A stretch of DNA of 64,000 nt. Origin: Paenibacillus sonchi (GTDB taxonomy: Bacteria > Bacillota > Bacilli > Paenibacillales > Paenibacillaceae). The stretch is taken from contig NZ_CP068595.1 in assembly GCF_016772475.1 (NCBI RefSeq), forward strand, positions 5,270,001-5,334,000, read 5' to 3'. Both the position numbers and the translations under genes were made by a program. Below the pieces are notes generated by a model. It did not search any database, was not told the DNA's origin, and worked only from the letters and a program-made list of their open reading frames with translations. Shown here one piece after another: positions 24,078 through 33,692 of this stretch (its first letter is position 1; every line of letters starts with the position of its first letter).

Positions 24078-25538
24078 ATGAACGGAATGTTGGCTTTTCT
24101 GCAAAAATTGGGCAAGTCACTGATGCTTCCGGTAGCTACACTGCCGGCGGCGGCAATTCTGCAAGGGTTCGCGCTAATTAATTATGAAAAGGATTTCCAC
24201 TTGGGGGCAATAGGCCGGTTCATTAACAGCTACATTGCACCTTTCCTGAATGCAGGTGCCGGAGCAATCTTTGGCAATCTGGCATTGATTTTTGCCATCG
24301 GGGTTGCGATCGGATTTGCCGGCGATGCGGTTGCGGCGCTGTCCGCTCTGATTGCCTACCAGATTCTCGACAGTATCCTCAAGGTCATTCCTGCACAAAT
24401 GCCTTTCATCGGCGATGATGTCAAGCTGAACATGGGTGTTCTTGGAGGGATCTTTGTGGGAGCGTGGGCTGCCTTCCTCTATAAGAAATACCATAATATA
24501 AAAATGCCGGATTGGCTGGGCTTTTTCGCCGGCAAACGGTTTGTTCCGATCATTACAGCGGTAACTACGATAGTATTGTCTGTTCTCGTTGGAATGATCT
24601 GGAGTCCGATTCAAGATGTGATTAGTGATTTTGGTACTTGGGTGGTTGGACTTGGCGGTGTCGGCGCATTTATTTTCGGGACAGCGAACCGTCTGCTCAT
24701 TCCTTTTGGCCTCCATCATGTTATCAACGCCATTGCCTGGTTCCAAATCGGTGATTTCACCAACGCTGCCGGAGAAGTGGTGCATGGGGACTTGTGGCGC
24801 TTCTTCGCTGGAGATAAATCGGCCGGAATGTTCATGACAGGCTTCTTCCCGATTATGATGTTTGCATTGCCGGGAGCAGCGCTTGCATTTATTCATACGG
24901 CTAAACCGGAAAAACGCAAAATGGTCGCATCTATCTTCATTGGTTCCGCGATTGCGTCCTTCTTAACCGGGATTACAGAACCGCTCGAATTCTCCTTCAT
25001 GTTCATTGCACCTGTACTATATCTGGTTCATGCTCTGCTTACCGGCTTCGCCGGGTTCCTGATGTATGTGCTCGATGTAAAGCTGGGCTTCGGATTCTCT
25101 GCTGGACTCATCGATTATCTGCTGAATATGAAGCTGTCTACAAATGCATGGGTTCTGATCCCGGTGGGTCTTGGATTCTTTGTTCTCTACTATGTGCTGT
25201 TCCGGTTTATCATCACCAAGTTCAACCTGAAAACACCTGGACGTGAGGATGACACGGAGGACGAAGCGCTGGAAGCCGATGTGAGCGGTGCAAAAATTCC
25301 GGCATCCTCCAGAGCGGTTAAAATTCTGGAGAATGTGGGCGGCCCGTCAAATATCCGCAATATCGATGCTTGCATTACTCGTCTGCGGCTGATTGTGAAT
25401 GACGAGAAAGCGGTCAAGGACGCTGCGCTGAAGCAGTTGGGAGCTTCGGGCGTCATGAGATTGGGCCAGGGTGCGGTACAGATCGTATTCGGGCCGCAAT
25501 CAGAACAGATCAAGGAAGATATCAAAAAGCTTCTATAA
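24078..25538 (+). CDS. nagE: PTS EIICB permease, N-acetylglucosamine type
   Basis: A 486-residue membrane permease: an EIIC domain with about eight to ten membrane segments (1-370) and a C-terminal EIIB domain with the phospho-cysteine Cys432 in CITRLRL. Several blocks match NagE more than PtsG: GAGAIFGNLALIFAIGVA, FFAGKRFVPI, LLIPFGLHHVINAIAWFQIG and PGAALAFIHTA. It imports and phosphorylates N-acetylglucosamine or a related sugar; glucose is the alternative suggested by the GlcT regulator. It is the last gene of the glcT operon and is followed by a terminator. Confidence 0.88.
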   Translation: MNGMLAFLQKLGKSLMLPVATLPAAAILQGFALINYEKDFHLGAIGRFINSYIAPFLNAGAGAIFGNLALIFAIGVAIGFAGDAVAALSALIAYQILDSILKVIPAQMPFIGDDVKLNMGVLGGIFVGAWAAFLYKKYHNIKMPDWLGFFAGKRFVPIITAVTTIVLSVLVGMIWSPIQDVISDFGTWVVGLGGVGAFIFGTANRLLIPFGLHHVINAIAWFQIGDFTNAAGEVVHGDLWRFFAGDKSAGMFMTGFFPIMMFALPGAALAFIHTAKPEKRKMVASIFIGSAIASFLTGITEPLEFSFMFIAPVLYLVHALLTGFAGFLMYVLDVKLGFGFSAGLIDYLLNMKLSTNAWVLIPVGLGFFVLYYVLFRFIITKFNLKTPGREDDTEDEALEADVSGAKIPASSRAVKILENVGGPSNIRNIDACITRLRLIVNDEKAVKDAALKQLGASGVMRLGQGAVQIVFGPQSEQIKEDIKKLL

Positions 25539-25561
25539 AATAGAAAAATGCATGTTTAAGC

Positions 25562-25600
25562 CACACGGGCGGATAATTCTATATCCTCCCGTGTTTTTTT
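25562..25600 (+). terminator. Terminator of the PTS operon
   Basis: ACACGGG pairs with CCCGTGT, with GGATA/TATCC inside, followed by seven T. Confidence 0.88.
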
Positions 25601-25879
25601 ATCAGGAGACTATTGCATTATCTATAATACTGGCGAAGCAAATTCAGGAGAGATATATCAAGATCAGATAGATCTAATCATTGATGTTTTACCTGTGGTA
25701 AGCAATACTATGTGAGCTATTTGTCCCCAAAAGCGGTTCCTTTCTTATACAGGAGCTGCCTTTTTTGTGTTGAATACGTGAAACCTAGAAATGTTATGAT
25801 AATTATGCTGTATTCTGATACAAAATCGCTTTGGCATCCGTCTTACTTATAGCTGCAGCTAATAAGGAGGATTTACACA
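25601..25879. other. Non-coding spacer before the ECF sigma operon
   Basis: AT-rich, with no gene and no confident promoter. An autoregulated ECF promoter would be expected here but I cannot identify one. Confidence 0.4.
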
Positions 25880-26397
25880 ATGGAAATTCCGGAATCTGAT
25901 AAGTTTCGAACTGTATTTTATGAACACTATCCGGTGGTGCGGCGCAAGCTCGCGGCTCTGGTCCGCGACGAAGCGGCAGCAGACGATTTAGCCCAGGATG
26001 TGTTTCTCAGACTATACCGCAATCCGCCGGATGACCCGAACGCGCTGGGCGCTTGGCTTCATAGGGTGCTGACCCGGATCGGATATGATTATTTAACCCA
26101 AAAAGCGAGGGAGCGGCGTCTCCAGAATAAGCAGGAGCTGCTGGTCAGCGCAGAGGCAGGCCCCCTTCCGGCGAAGAGGCCGTGCTCAGCAAGCTGGACC
26201 AGGAGGATGTGCGGACTTGGCTGGACGGCCTGCCCGAGAGAGACAGGCAAGCGCTGCTGCTGCGCTACTCGGGCTACAGCTACACTGAAATTGCCGGCCA
26301 AATCGGGGTGAACCCGCCGGTTGTCGGAACACTGCTGAACCGGGCTACCCTTAAGCTGAAGCAGCAGGCGGTAAATTCATACCCTCAGACCGATTAA
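25880..26397 (+). pseudogene. ECF RNA polymerase sigma factor, frameshifted as sequenced
   Basis: About 172 residues once repaired. Region 2 (AAADDLAQDVFLRLYRN, ALGAWLHRVLTRIGYDYL) is in the first frame. Region 4 (LDGLPERDRQALLLRYSGYSYTEIAGQIGV...LLNRATLKLK) is in the second. The break is a C5 run, 26161-26165: one extra C gives GPPSGEEAVLSKLDQ and joins both. TAAGGAGGA precedes the ATG. It directs RNA polymerase to a small regulon, probably including this operon. The next gene encodes its likely membrane anti-sigma factor. Confidence 0.85.
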
Positions 26398-26463
26398 TCG
26401 CGTACCGAAATGAATCAATGAAGTGAATATTGGTGCTAACAAAACTTTTAGGAGGACCCTCAA

Positions 26464-27584
26464 ATGACCAATCCTTTGAAATATGATCCCGATAAACAAC
26501 TTACGGATGAAGCCTGGGCGAACCTGCAAGCCAAGCTTGCCGCTGAGCCGGTGAATCCGGTATGGGCAGCATGGGGGCAGGATGCCAAGAATGTGAACAG
26601 AGCAGAAGGCAATGCGGCAGCCATACCGGACACACATCATATAGGAGATGCGGAACAGCCTTCAGCGGGTCCTGTGGCAGTCCGCGCTGCACAGGAAAAA
26701 ACCAAAGGCCGGACGACCCGCCGGAAGGGAATGACGCGCCGCCGGAAATGGGCAACTGCTGCGGCAGGTGCAGCTATATTTGCGGCTATACTCGCCACAC
26801 CTGTAGGCAATACAGCCATGGCGGCCATACTGAGTCAATTCCGTGTACAGGAAGTTACAGTCGTTAATGAAGAGGATCTGCGGAGTTTGTTCTATCAGGC
26901 CAGCGGGGAAGACAATGTCAATGATGCTGTCAACAAATTTGGTTCATTCAGCTATTCATACGGTACGTTAAATGGAATGGTGCCAGTGAATGCATTGCAG
27001 GATAAATTGGGCTACGCTGCGCCGACCGGTGAAGCTTTTAACCACATCAAATCGGTGTTAGTAAACCCCTCACAGCAAATTACACTGACGCTCAAGGTGG
27101 ATGAGGTGAATAAGGCGCTGAAGCGTCTGGGGCGACCCGGCTGCTGCCAGAATCCGTTGACGGCAAGCCAGTCACGCTGTCAATTCCCGAGTCCGTAAGC
27201 TATGATTTTACTACGGATGATCATTGGGCGAATCTGATGCAGATGAATACACCTGTGGTGAATGTAGATCCTTCTATTAACGTGGAAGAAGCTGTGCAGG
27301 CTATCATTGACTTCCCCCTTCTCCCGGATGAACTGAAATCCAGTCTCCAGCAGAGCAGTATTCTGGCCGGCGACCTGCCCATGCCTGTGATCAAAGGTAA
27401 TCATTCCGAGCAGATTACAGTAAATGGGACACACGTAATCATGGAAACTATAGAGTATAGCAATGGGCCAGTCTATGAAGCCACCTGGGTGAATAAAGGG
27501 CAGCTGTTCGATTTTTCCGGCGGATCGCTGTATCAGGATAAAGAGAAATTCATGAAACAGCTTCAGGAGTTGATCACGCAATGA
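26464..27584 (+). pseudogene. Probable membrane-anchored anti-sigma factor, frameshifted as sequenced
   Basis: About 373 residues once repaired. A cytoplasmic N-terminal part (1-95, ending in basic RRKGMTRRRKW) is followed by one membrane segment (about 96-118, ATAAAGAAIFAAILATPVG) and an extracytoplasmic domain. This is the architecture of anti-sigma factors that pair with ECF sigma factors (DUF4179-like). The break is at a G4 run, 27129-27132: one extra G gives RLGATRLLPESVDGKP and continues open to 27584. It lies directly downstream of the sigma gene and its stop overlaps the next start (ATGA). Confidence 0.72.
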
Positions 27585-28573
27585 ATGTACCCGCAATCGA
27601 AGCACAATTACTGACCAAAGAATATAAAAGCGGGCGCGGCTGCCGTGATGTATCTATTACTGTTGAGAAAGGGGAAGCCTTTGGCTTCCTCGGTCCCAAC
27701 GGCGCCGGTAAAAGCACCTTTGTCAAAATGCTGGCGGGTTTGATCCGTCCTACCAGCGGGAGCGCGGCTCTGTTCGGGCATCCGGTCGGAACACTTGCAG
27801 CAAAGGCAAAGATTGGTTATCTGCCGGAGCTGTACCGGTATCAGGAATGGCTGACTGGAGAAGAGGTAGTCAGGCTCCATGCCCGCTTATGCGGTATCGA
27901 TAAGTCTGTGGCAGACCGAAGGATACCGGAGCTGCTGAAGGAGGTAGGGATAGGACTGCGGGGACGTGACCGCGTGAAGCATTACTCCAAGGGGATGCAA
28001 CAGCGGCTGGGTCTAGCCTGTGCACTTGTGAACGAACCGGAGCTCGTTTTTCTGGATGAACCTTCATCGGCACTTGACCCTATCGGACGTATGGAAGTGC
28101 GGACTATACTGGAAAGGCTGAAGCAGCGGGGCATCACCATCTTTCTCAACTCTCACCTGCTTGAGGATGTTGAGGTGCTGTGCGACCGGATGGCGCTGCT
28201 GAATAACGGCGAGATCCTGCGGCACGGCAAAGTTACAGATATCTTAAACAAGCGAACTAGCTGGCATTTTAAAGTGGGCGGCTATTCGCCTTTTTTGCTG
28301 TCCTGGCTTATAGAGCTTACGGGGCTCCAGATCATACAGGCGGTGGGGGACGGAGATCAGCAAGAGGGCGGCGGAGCTGTGCCTTCGTCTGTTGAAGGCA
28401 GCACGGTATGGCTGGAGGCGGAAGTCGAGAGTGAGGAGCAAGTAGGCTGGCTGAATACCCTAATCATCGAGCAAGGCATGACCTTGTATGAGGTTGCCCG
28501 TAAAAAAGAACGGCTGGAAGAATGGTTCCTGGATGCCGTGTCCGGGCTCAACCAGAGGGGGGAGCGGGAATGA
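27581..28573 (+). CDS. ABC transporter ATP-binding protein
   Basis: A 330-residue ABC ATPase of the ABC-2 exporter type. Walker A GPNGAGKST (38-46), signature YSKGMQQRLGLA, Walker B LVFLDEPSSALDP and the H-loop (LNSHLLEDVEVL) are all present. A C-terminal extension of about 110 residues resembles those of antibiotic or bacitracin-type exporters. It is coupled by four-base overlaps to the anti-sigma gene before and the permease gene after. It therefore belongs to the ECF sigma operon and is probably its effector, for example an envelope-stress exporter. Confidence 0.93.
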   Translation: MNVPAIEAQLLTKEYKSGRGCRDVSITVEKGEAFGFLGPNGAGKSTFVKMLAGLIRPTSGSAALFGHPVGTLAAKAKIGYLPELYRYQEWLTGEEVVRLHARLCGIDKSVADRRIPELLKEVGIGLRGRDRVKHYSKGMQQRLGLACALVNEPELVFLDEPSSALDPIGRMEVRTILERLKQRGITIFLNSHLLEDVEVLCDRMALLNNGEILRHGKVTDILNKRTSWHFKVGGYSPFLLSWLIELTGLQIIQAVGDGDQQEGGGAVPSSVEGSTVWLEAEVESEEQVGWLNTLIIEQGMTLYEVARKKERLEEWFLDAVSGLNQRGERE

Positions 28574-29454
28574 GAATCATACTAGGAATGACCTGGAAGG
28601 AACTGCTGAGGAAAAAGGTAATGCTTATGACTTTAATTATGACTGCTGTATTCCTGCTCGCGTTCTGGTTTGTAGCGGACACTTTGGGAAGCAGCGGGTC
28701 TGAAAGGGTATCCAGCATCGCGAATGGGGGCGATTTGATCAATAGTTTTTCGACCGGAGCTTTCATTGTATCCATGGGGTTTTTCTTTGGGGCTTTTGTC
28801 ATCGCCTTTCTGGTGATTTTCAGTTCTTTCTCATCCATTGCGGGGGAAGCGGAACAGGGGGTCATGCAAGCTTTGCTGCCCCGGCCGCTGCCGCGCTGGA
28901 AATGGTATCTCGGCCGCTGGCTCGGGTATGTCACCTTGGGGCTGCTGTATGCGCTGCTTCTATTTACTGCGATTCTGCTGATCGCGGATGCCCATGCGTC
29001 CATTCCGCGGGACGGAGGCGCGCTTATAAAAGCATATCTGCTCTTTGCCTCTGTAGTCCCGCTGCTGATCAGCTTATCCATGCTGGGTTCCGGCTTGTTC
29101 TCGGCAGTGGGTAATGGTGTCTTCATGACCATGCTTTACGGAGCGGGCTGGCTCGGGGGAATGATCGACAAGCTGAGCGGCTCGCTAGGTTTGAAAGAAG
29201 AAGCGCTGAAAACGCTGAATAATCTCACCGGGATCATGTCCCTGCTCATGCCGGCGGATGGCCTGCAGCGCAAAATGTCAGCGGAGCTGTTCAGTCTGGA
29301 GGAAATGCAGGGTATGGTTGATATGAATTTCAATTCTTTCCCACTCTTGGACATCAACTCTGTTCCTTCGAATTCATTTATAATCTATGCCGCACTGTAT
29401 GCGGCCGTAGTGTTTGCAATGGGAATGCTGCGGTTTCAGCGCAAGGATTTATAA
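28570..29454 (+). CDS. ABC-2 type permease
   Basis: A 294-residue membrane protein with six predicted segments and the ABC2 motif GEAEQGVMQALLPRPLPRWKWYLGRWLGY (about 96-124). It forms the exporter with the preceding ATPase. The ATG at 28570 overlaps the upstream TGA. The exported substrate is unknown. It is the last gene of the sigma operon and is followed by a bidirectional hairpin. Confidence 0.9.
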   Translation: MRIILGMTWKELLRKKVMLMTLIMTAVFLLAFWFVADTLGSSGSERVSSIANGGDLINSFSTGAFIVSMGFFFGAFVIAFLVIFSSFSSIAGEAEQGVMQALLPRPLPRWKWYLGRWLGYVTLGLLYALLLFTAILLIADAHASIPRDGGALIKAYLLFASVVPLLISLSMLGSGLFSAVGNGVFMTMLYGAGWLGGMIDKLSGSLGLKEEALKTLNNLTGIMSLLMPADGLQRKMSAELFSLEEMQGMVDMNFNSFPLLDINSVPSNSFIIYAALYAAVVFAMGMLRFQRKDL

Positions 29455-29485
29455 AGTGTGTCGCCATAATTAATATAGATACCAC

Positions 29486-29535
29486 AAATAGCGCCCTGAC
29501 GGATTCCGTGGATGGAACCAGGAGGGCGCTATTTT
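29486..29535 (+). terminator. Bidirectional terminator between the ABC operon and hxlR
   Basis: AAATAGCGCCCT pairs with AGGGCGCTATTT; T tracts are available on both strands, suiting two convergent genes. Confidence 0.85.
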
Positions 29536-29551
29536 GCTTGCAGGCCGGATG

Positions 29552-29878
29552 TCATTTGCCTGCGCCGATCTCGATCCAATCGGTAGACCAGTTGCCAATC
29601 TCTCCAAGGATAGGAGCCAGGGCATTTCCTTTGCTGGTCAGCGAGTACTCAATCCGGACAGGCATTTCAGGATACACCGTGCGCTCGATGATGCCTTCGT
29701 TCTCCATTTCCTTCAAGCGGTCCGACAGCACTTTGCCGCTCAGATTGGAAAGGCAGCTTTCGATTTCACCAAAACGGCGGGGACCCTTCATCAGAACAAA
29801 TACGATTAGCGCAACCCAACGTTTACTGAGCATATCAACCGCTTTTTCAAAGCGTGGGCACATTTCGAAATCATCCAT
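29552..29878 (-). CDS. HxlR family winged-helix regulator
   Basis: A 108-residue protein. CPRFEKAVDMLSKRW is the family N terminus with its conserved Cys, and RRFGEIESCLSNLSGKVLSDRLKEMENEGII is the winged helix (about 36-67). HxlR proteins often sense aldehydes or redox stress and control the divergent neighbour. That neighbour here is a GTP cyclohydrolase II-type gene. ATG at 29878 is chosen because GAGGTGAT precedes it; a GTG at 29887 would overlap that site. Confidence 0.92.
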   Translation of the reverse strand: MDDFEMCPRFEKAVDMLSKRWVALIVFVLMKGPRRFGEIESCLSNLSGKVLSDRLKEMENEGIIERTVYPEMPVRIEYSLTSKGNALAPILGEIGNWSTDWIEIGAGK

Positions 29879-29945
29879 AAAGATCACCTCGCATTCATTA
29901 TATCATAAACTTACAATAAGTAATTATAAATATTTAAATATATAT

Positions 29946-29965
29946 TATAACTTGACGAAGTTATA
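29946..29965. promoter_or_regulatory. Operator candidate between hxlR and the GCH II gene
   Basis: TATAACTT-GACG-AAGTTATA is a perfect inverted repeat with 8-bp arms in the divergent intergenic region. ACTTAC-type half-sites nearby (29908, 29977) may extend the control region. Confidence 0.6.
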
Positions 29966-30055
29966 TTACAATGATAAACTTACTTACAAATAGTTACTTT
30001 ACGTGAAAAAAGTGAATACTTAAAATTTAAGAATACTGTTTAGGACGGTGCAAAC

Positions 30056-30838
30056 ATGATCAAACCAGATATCTTATCTATATTACAGAATAAAATCAAA
30101 CGGATTACCATGGACGATTCCACCAATATACTCGTAGGCCCCATTACACTGCCGGTGAACCTGGACGGGGAGACGGTTACCTTCAAGTGGTACAGCTGGC
30201 TGAAAGCCACTGATAAGGAATTGCAGGGCGGGGACAGCAAAGAAGCAACGGAATTGCTGATTTCCCGGCTATCCTCGATGAATCTGGCCGAAGGGCAGCA
30301 ATCGAGCGTCCTGGTCTATGGAGATTTTGCAGATTCGGATGAAGCGCTGATCCGGATGCACAGCATCTGCCATACCGGGGATATCTTCGGCAGCAAACGC
30401 TGCGATTGCGGCTTCCAGCTCCGCCAGTCCATGAAGATGATTGCACAGCACGGATCGGGTGCGCTGTTCTATCTGGCCAACCATGAAGGAAGAGGCATTG
30501 GCCTGTTCAGTAAGGCTATGGCATACATTCTTCAGGAAGAAGGGTATGATACTGTGGAAGCCAATCTGGAGCTGGGCTTTGCCGATGATTCCAGAGATTA
30601 CAGAGATGCGATCAGCGTCCTGCAGCATCTGCGCAGCAAGCCGGTGACTCTGATTACGAATAATCCGAAGAAGATGGAAGCCCTGAAGGCAGCCGGAATG
30701 AATACCGGCAAGAGAATACCTCTGTGGGGCGACGTTTCGGTCTTCAATGAGAAGTACTTACGGACGAAGGTGACCCGTTCCGGCCATCTGGAGGCGGTAC
30801 CGGACGCTGATTTTTTTGAGGGACGAGTAGCTAAATAA
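30056..30838 (+). CDS. GTP cyclohydrolase II-type protein
   Basis: A protein of 260 residues. The zinc ligands are Cys105, Cys116 and Cys118 in CHTGDIFGSKRCDC, and NHEGRGIGLFSK (142-153) matches the GTP-binding QEGRGIGL motif with Gln-to-His-type variation. GCH II opens GTP to the pyrimidine precursor of riboflavin and some deazapurines. It is not fused to a RibB domain and is away from any rib operon, so it may serve a special pathway. An HxlR regulator is divergent. Confidence 0.87.
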   Translation: MIKPDILSILQNKIKRITMDDSTNILVGPITLPVNLDGETVTFKWYSWLKATDKELQGGDSKEATELLISRLSSMNLAEGQQSSVLVYGDFADSDEALIRMHSICHTGDIFGSKRCDCGFQLRQSMKMIAQHGSGALFYLANHEGRGIGLFSKAMAYILQEEGYDTVEANLELGFADDSRDYRDAISVLQHLRSKPVTLITNNPKKMEALKAAGMNTGKRIPLWGDVSVFNEKYLRTKVTRSGHLEAVPDADFFEGRVAK

Positions 30839-30894
30839 TTCAGAAATGATATAATGGGGTACTGAACCTAATTCTTACCTTAGCGAGGTACAAT

Positions 30895-31950
30895 ATGAAT
30901 GCGATACAAGTGCAGGACTTGCGCAAAACCTTCAAAGTCCAAAAAAACCGCGAGGGCCTCAAAGGGGCCTTCGCTGATTTGTTTAAACGGCAATATTCCG
31001 AGGTCACGGCTGTAAAGGATATTTCCTTCAGCATTCCCCAGGGTGAGATTTGCGGCTATATCGGGGAGAACGGTGCGGGTAAATCGACAACGATCAAGAT
31101 GCTCACAGGCATTCTTGTTCCTACTTCGGGTACCCTCTCAGTCGGTGGTTATGTACCTTATGAGGAACGCGAGAAATTTGTGCGGAATATCGGCGTCGTG
31201 TTCGGGCAGCGCAGCCAGCTATGGTGGGATATCGGCGTTATTGAATCCTTTCAGCTGCTGCGCAAGGTGTACCGGGTGCCGGAGCAGGAATTCAAAAAAC
31301 GGCTGGACGAGCTGGTAGAGCGGCTGGAGCTGCAGGATCTGCTGAACCGCCCGGTCCGCAAGCTCAGCCTTGGACAGCGGATGCGGTGTGAGCTGGTAGC
31401 CGCGCTTTTGCATAATCCGTCCATCCTGTTTCTGGATGAGCCTACCATTGGACTCGACATTGTGGTTAAATCGGAAATCCGCCAGTTCCTTAAGGATATG
31501 AACCGTGAGCACGGAACAACTATTTTGCTGACCACTCATGATCTTCAGGATATTGAAGCGCTCTGTTCACGGGTGATTATGCTTGACGATGGACGCATCA
31601 TTTATGATGGCGGCCTGGAGGATCTGAAGCAGCGCTGGGGAACCGGCCGTGAGGTGGAGTTCCAATTCGGGACAGCCACGAAGCTGCAGCAGCTTATCCA
31701 GTGGACAGAAGGAATGCCCGTGACCTGGTCCTCAGAGAATGATCTGGGTGCCAAGGTCTGGATTCCGCTGGAGCTGAATGTTTCCGATGTGCTTGGACGG
31801 GTTGTGGGACAAGCAGACATTACCGATATCAAAATTATCGAAACCAATACGGATGATATTGTCCGCAGTATTTATCAATCAGGCTCAGCCGAGAAACCGG
31901 AAGATAAGATTCTTGCGCTGCAGGATGAGAAAGAGGTCATCCATGTCTGA
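30895..31950 (+). CDS. ABC transporter ATP-binding protein (ABC-2 exporter)
   Basis: A 351-residue ATPase. Walker A GENGAGKST (57-65), signature LSLGQRMRCELVAALLH, Walker B ILFLDEPTIGLDI and H-loop TTHDLQD are present, with a C-terminal extension ending KEVIHV. It is first of three coupled genes: the next start overlaps its last codons. The two permeases belong to the ABC2_membrane_6 (DUF990) type, so this is a heterodimeric exporter of unknown substrate. Confidence 0.93.
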   Translation: MNAIQVQDLRKTFKVQKNREGLKGAFADLFKRQYSEVTAVKDISFSIPQGEICGYIGENGAGKSTTIKMLTGILVPTSGTLSVGGYVPYEEREKFVRNIGVVFGQRSQLWWDIGVIESFQLLRKVYRVPEQEFKKRLDELVERLELQDLLNRPVRKLSLGQRMRCELVAALLHNPSILFLDEPTIGLDIVVKSEIRQFLKDMNREHGTTILLTTHDLQDIEALCSRVIMLDDGRIIYDGGLEDLKQRWGTGREVEFQFGTATKLQQLIQWTEGMPVTWSSENDLGAKVWIPLELNVSDVLGRVVGQADITDIKIIETNTDDIVRSIYQSGSAEKPEDKILALQDEKEVIHV

Positions 31951-32824
31951 ACAGCTAAAGGCCGCGGCAGCCGCTTCCTCCGCCGGAGGTTCTCCCGCCG
32001 GCAGTCCGCCGGTGAACGGTTGGAGGCTGCTGCTCGGCGCTTATTTCGATTTTATCCGCATCCGGTTTTTAACTATGCTGGCTTACCGCGTCAATTATTA
32101 TTCCGGCATTCTGATCTATACGCTGAATATCGGCGTGAATTATTTCACCTGGAGAGCCATTTACGGCGATGGTGAGTCTCTGGGCGGCTTTACAGGTGCA
32201 CAGATGACGACCTATGTTGCGGTATCCTGGATGGCACGCGCCTTTTATTTCAACAACCTGGACCGGGAGATTTCTACAGATATCAGAGATGGAAGCATCG
32301 CCATCCAGTTCATCAGACCTTACAACTACGTACTGGTCAAAATGATGCAGGGACTTGGCGAAGGTCTGTTCCGCTTCATGATGCTGATGATCCCGGGCAT
32401 GGTGATTGCCATTCTGCTGTTTCCGGTGCAGCTGCCGACAGAATTGTCTGCATGGGCAGGGTTTCTTGCCATGCTTTTCTTCAGCTTCCTGATCAGTTCA
32501 CAGATAAATATCATTACGGGATTATCGGCGTTTTTCGTCGAGAATAATGAGGGCATGATGCGTATGAAGCGTGTCGTGGTTGACCTGTTCTCCGGCCTGA
32601 TCGTGCCGATCAGCCTGTTCCCGGGCTGGCTGTCCTCCGTCCTCGAAGTTCTGCCTTTTCAGGCCATCACCTACCTGCCAGGCTCTGTATTTACGGGACG
32701 GGTGCAGGGAGTGGGCATTTGGAATGTGCTGGGTATCCAGGTCATCTGGTTCGTAGTGCTCCTGATTCCGATTGTCTGGCTATATCATGCGGCGCGTCAG
32801 CGGCTTTTCGTGCAGGGAGGGTGA
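31943..32824 (+). CDS. ABC-2 type permease 1 (DUF990 family)
   Basis: A 293-residue membrane protein with six predicted segments, beginning after a low-complexity Ala/Ser leader (about 1-25). Motifs include YSGILIYTLNIGVNYFTWRAIYG and REISTDIRDGSIAIQFIRPYNY. The ATG at 31943 overlaps the preceding gene by eight bases. It partners with the next gene product, which has the same fold. Confidence 0.9.
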   Translation: MSEQLKAAAAASSAGGSPAGSPPVNGWRLLLGAYFDFIRIRFLTMLAYRVNYYSGILIYTLNIGVNYFTWRAIYGDGESLGGFTGAQMTTYVAVSWMARAFYFNNLDREISTDIRDGSIAIQFIRPYNYVLVKMMQGLGEGLFRFMMLMIPGMVIAILLFPVQLPTELSAWAGFLAMLFFSFLISSQINIITGLSAFFVENNEGMMRMKRVVVDLFSGLIVPISLFPGWLSSVLEVLPFQAITYLPGSVFTGRVQGVGIWNVLGIQVIWFVVLLIPIVWLYHAARQRLFVQGG

Positions 32825-33616
32825 GTGAAGTTGTATTACTTGGGATTATTGTTTGAGTATTTGAAGAATTATATGAAGACCCGTCTGACGTACCGCGCCG
32901 ATTTTTGGGTGGAGGTGGTGTCGGATTTGCTGTTTCAAGCGACCAACTTCATTTTTATACTGGTCATCTTCATGCATACTGAGAGCCTTGGCGGGTGGAG
33001 CCAGAACGAAGTTGTGTTCGTATACGGCTTCTTCATGGTGCCTTTTGGCGTCTTCAGCTGCTTCGTGAACATGTGGGGCTTCAGCGAGCGGTATATCGTC
33101 AAAGGTGAAATGGACCGCATCCTGACCCGTCCGGCGCATAACCTGTTCCAGATTTTCCTCGAAAATGTGGACCCTCCGGCGCTGGTCGGCTCCGTGATCG
33201 GACTGATTATCATGGGGATCAGCGGGAGCAATCTGGGACTGCCCTTTGAATGGTGGACCATTCCGATGGTGATTATTTTGACGCTCAGCGCGGTTGCGAT
33301 TTACACGGGAATTTATACGACTCTGACTTCATTGTCGTTTTATTCGGATGCACCAACCGGCATTCTGCCGCTGATGTATAACATTCAGACCTACGGACGT
33401 TATCCGGTCACGATCTATAACCGGGCGATACAGGTATTGCTTACCTGGATTATTCCGTTTGCTTTTGTCGGGATATATCCGGCGGCAATGTTTCTGCACC
33501 GGGAGGAGATGCAGGGCATGGCGCTGCTGACTCCGGTGGTTGGGGCCATATTCCTGGGGATTGGACTGCTGTCCTGGAATTACGGTGTCAAAAGATATAA
33601 GGGAGCCGGCTCATAA
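32825..33616 (+). CDS. ABC-2 type permease 2 (DUF990 family)
   Basis: A 263-residue membrane protein with six predicted segments and the family phrase KGEMDRILTRPAHNLFQIF. GTG start immediately after the previous stop, with GGAGGGTGA as ribosome site. It completes the exporter complex with the two upstream genes. Confidence 0.9.
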   Translation: MKLYYLGLLFEYLKNYMKTRLTYRADFWVEVVSDLLFQATNFIFILVIFMHTESLGGWSQNEVVFVYGFFMVPFGVFSCFVNMWGFSERYIVKGEMDRILTRPAHNLFQIFLENVDPPALVGSVIGLIIMGISGSNLGLPFEWWTIPMVIILTLSAVAIYTGIYTTLTSLSFYSDAPTGILPLMYNIQTYGRYPVTIYNRAIQVLLTWIIPFAFVGIYPAAMFLHREEMQGMALLTPVVGAIFLGIGLLSWNYGVKRYKGAGS

Positions 33617-33692
33617 GGCAGGCTTCTCTTTTCAGATACGCGGAAGTTCCTCATAATGGTCGCAGAGATACCTGTCACTGAGGAGTGGGAAT

